A stretch of 5,603 nt of DNA. It comes from Methylococcaceae bacterium (GTDB lineage: Bacteria > Pseudomonadota > Gammaproteobacteria > Methylococcales > Methylomonadaceae). The first letter of the stretch is position 1; each line of letters begins with the position of its first letter. The notes beneath the pieces are model-generated. The model did no database searches and had not been told where the DNA came from. It saw only the letters and a program-made list of their open reading frames with translations. Location: the NCBI GenBank assembly GCA_013138855.1, contig WTBX01000167.1:1-5603 (forward strand), given 5' to 3'. Position numbers and translations under genes: made by a program. Of this stretch, positions 5,599-5,603 are shown in pieces.

Positions 5599-5603
5599 CA
5601 CAT

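Overview
This window looks like ordinary chromosome from a moderately AT-rich gammaproteobacterium. GroEL can be read without gaps against the Escherichia coli protein over most of its length. GroES, MoeB and TrpC also look gammaproteobacterial, and A/T-ending codons such as TTA Leu dominate. The mix of low GC, a CIRCE-controlled groESL operon and TTCCCA...TGGGAA hairpin repeats reminds me of Beggiatoa/Thiotrichales-type sulfur bacteria. That placement is an impression, not a demonstration.

Layout from left to right. Positions 1-34 probably hold the last codons of an upstream gene, plausibly trpD, joined to trpC by an ATGA overlap. trpC (31-831, +) encodes indole-3-glycerol phosphate synthase and ends at an 11-bp hairpin. 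A non-coding stretch carries a candidate promoter for a two-gene VapBC toxin-antitoxin module (1025-1605, +), whose genes also overlap by ATGA. Converging on it is a YdjM-type membrane protein gene with a metal-dependent-hydrolase signature (1669-2235, -). Further right is moeB (2327-3073, -), the adenylyltransferase that activates MoaD for molybdopterin synthesis. The divergent intergenic region 3074-3277 holds a long imperfect inverted repeat, a sigma70-like promoter and a perfect CIRCE operator. It leads into groES (3278-3565) and groEL (3608-5269). Two tandem hairpins, the second a canonical rho-independent terminator, close the operon. The remainder is AT-rich and non-coding, ending in a perfect REP-like hairpin at the right edge.

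Functionally these are separate modules: tryptophan biosynthesis, a toxin-antitoxin pair, a poorly characterised membrane protein, molybdenum cofactor biosynthesis and the chaperonin operon. Nothing ties them into one pathway. I see no convincing undescribed multi-gene system. The points most worth a second look are non-coding: the CIRCE/promoter architecture of groESL, the 18/20 inverted repeat between moeB and groES, and two hairpins that may belong to one dispersed repeat family.
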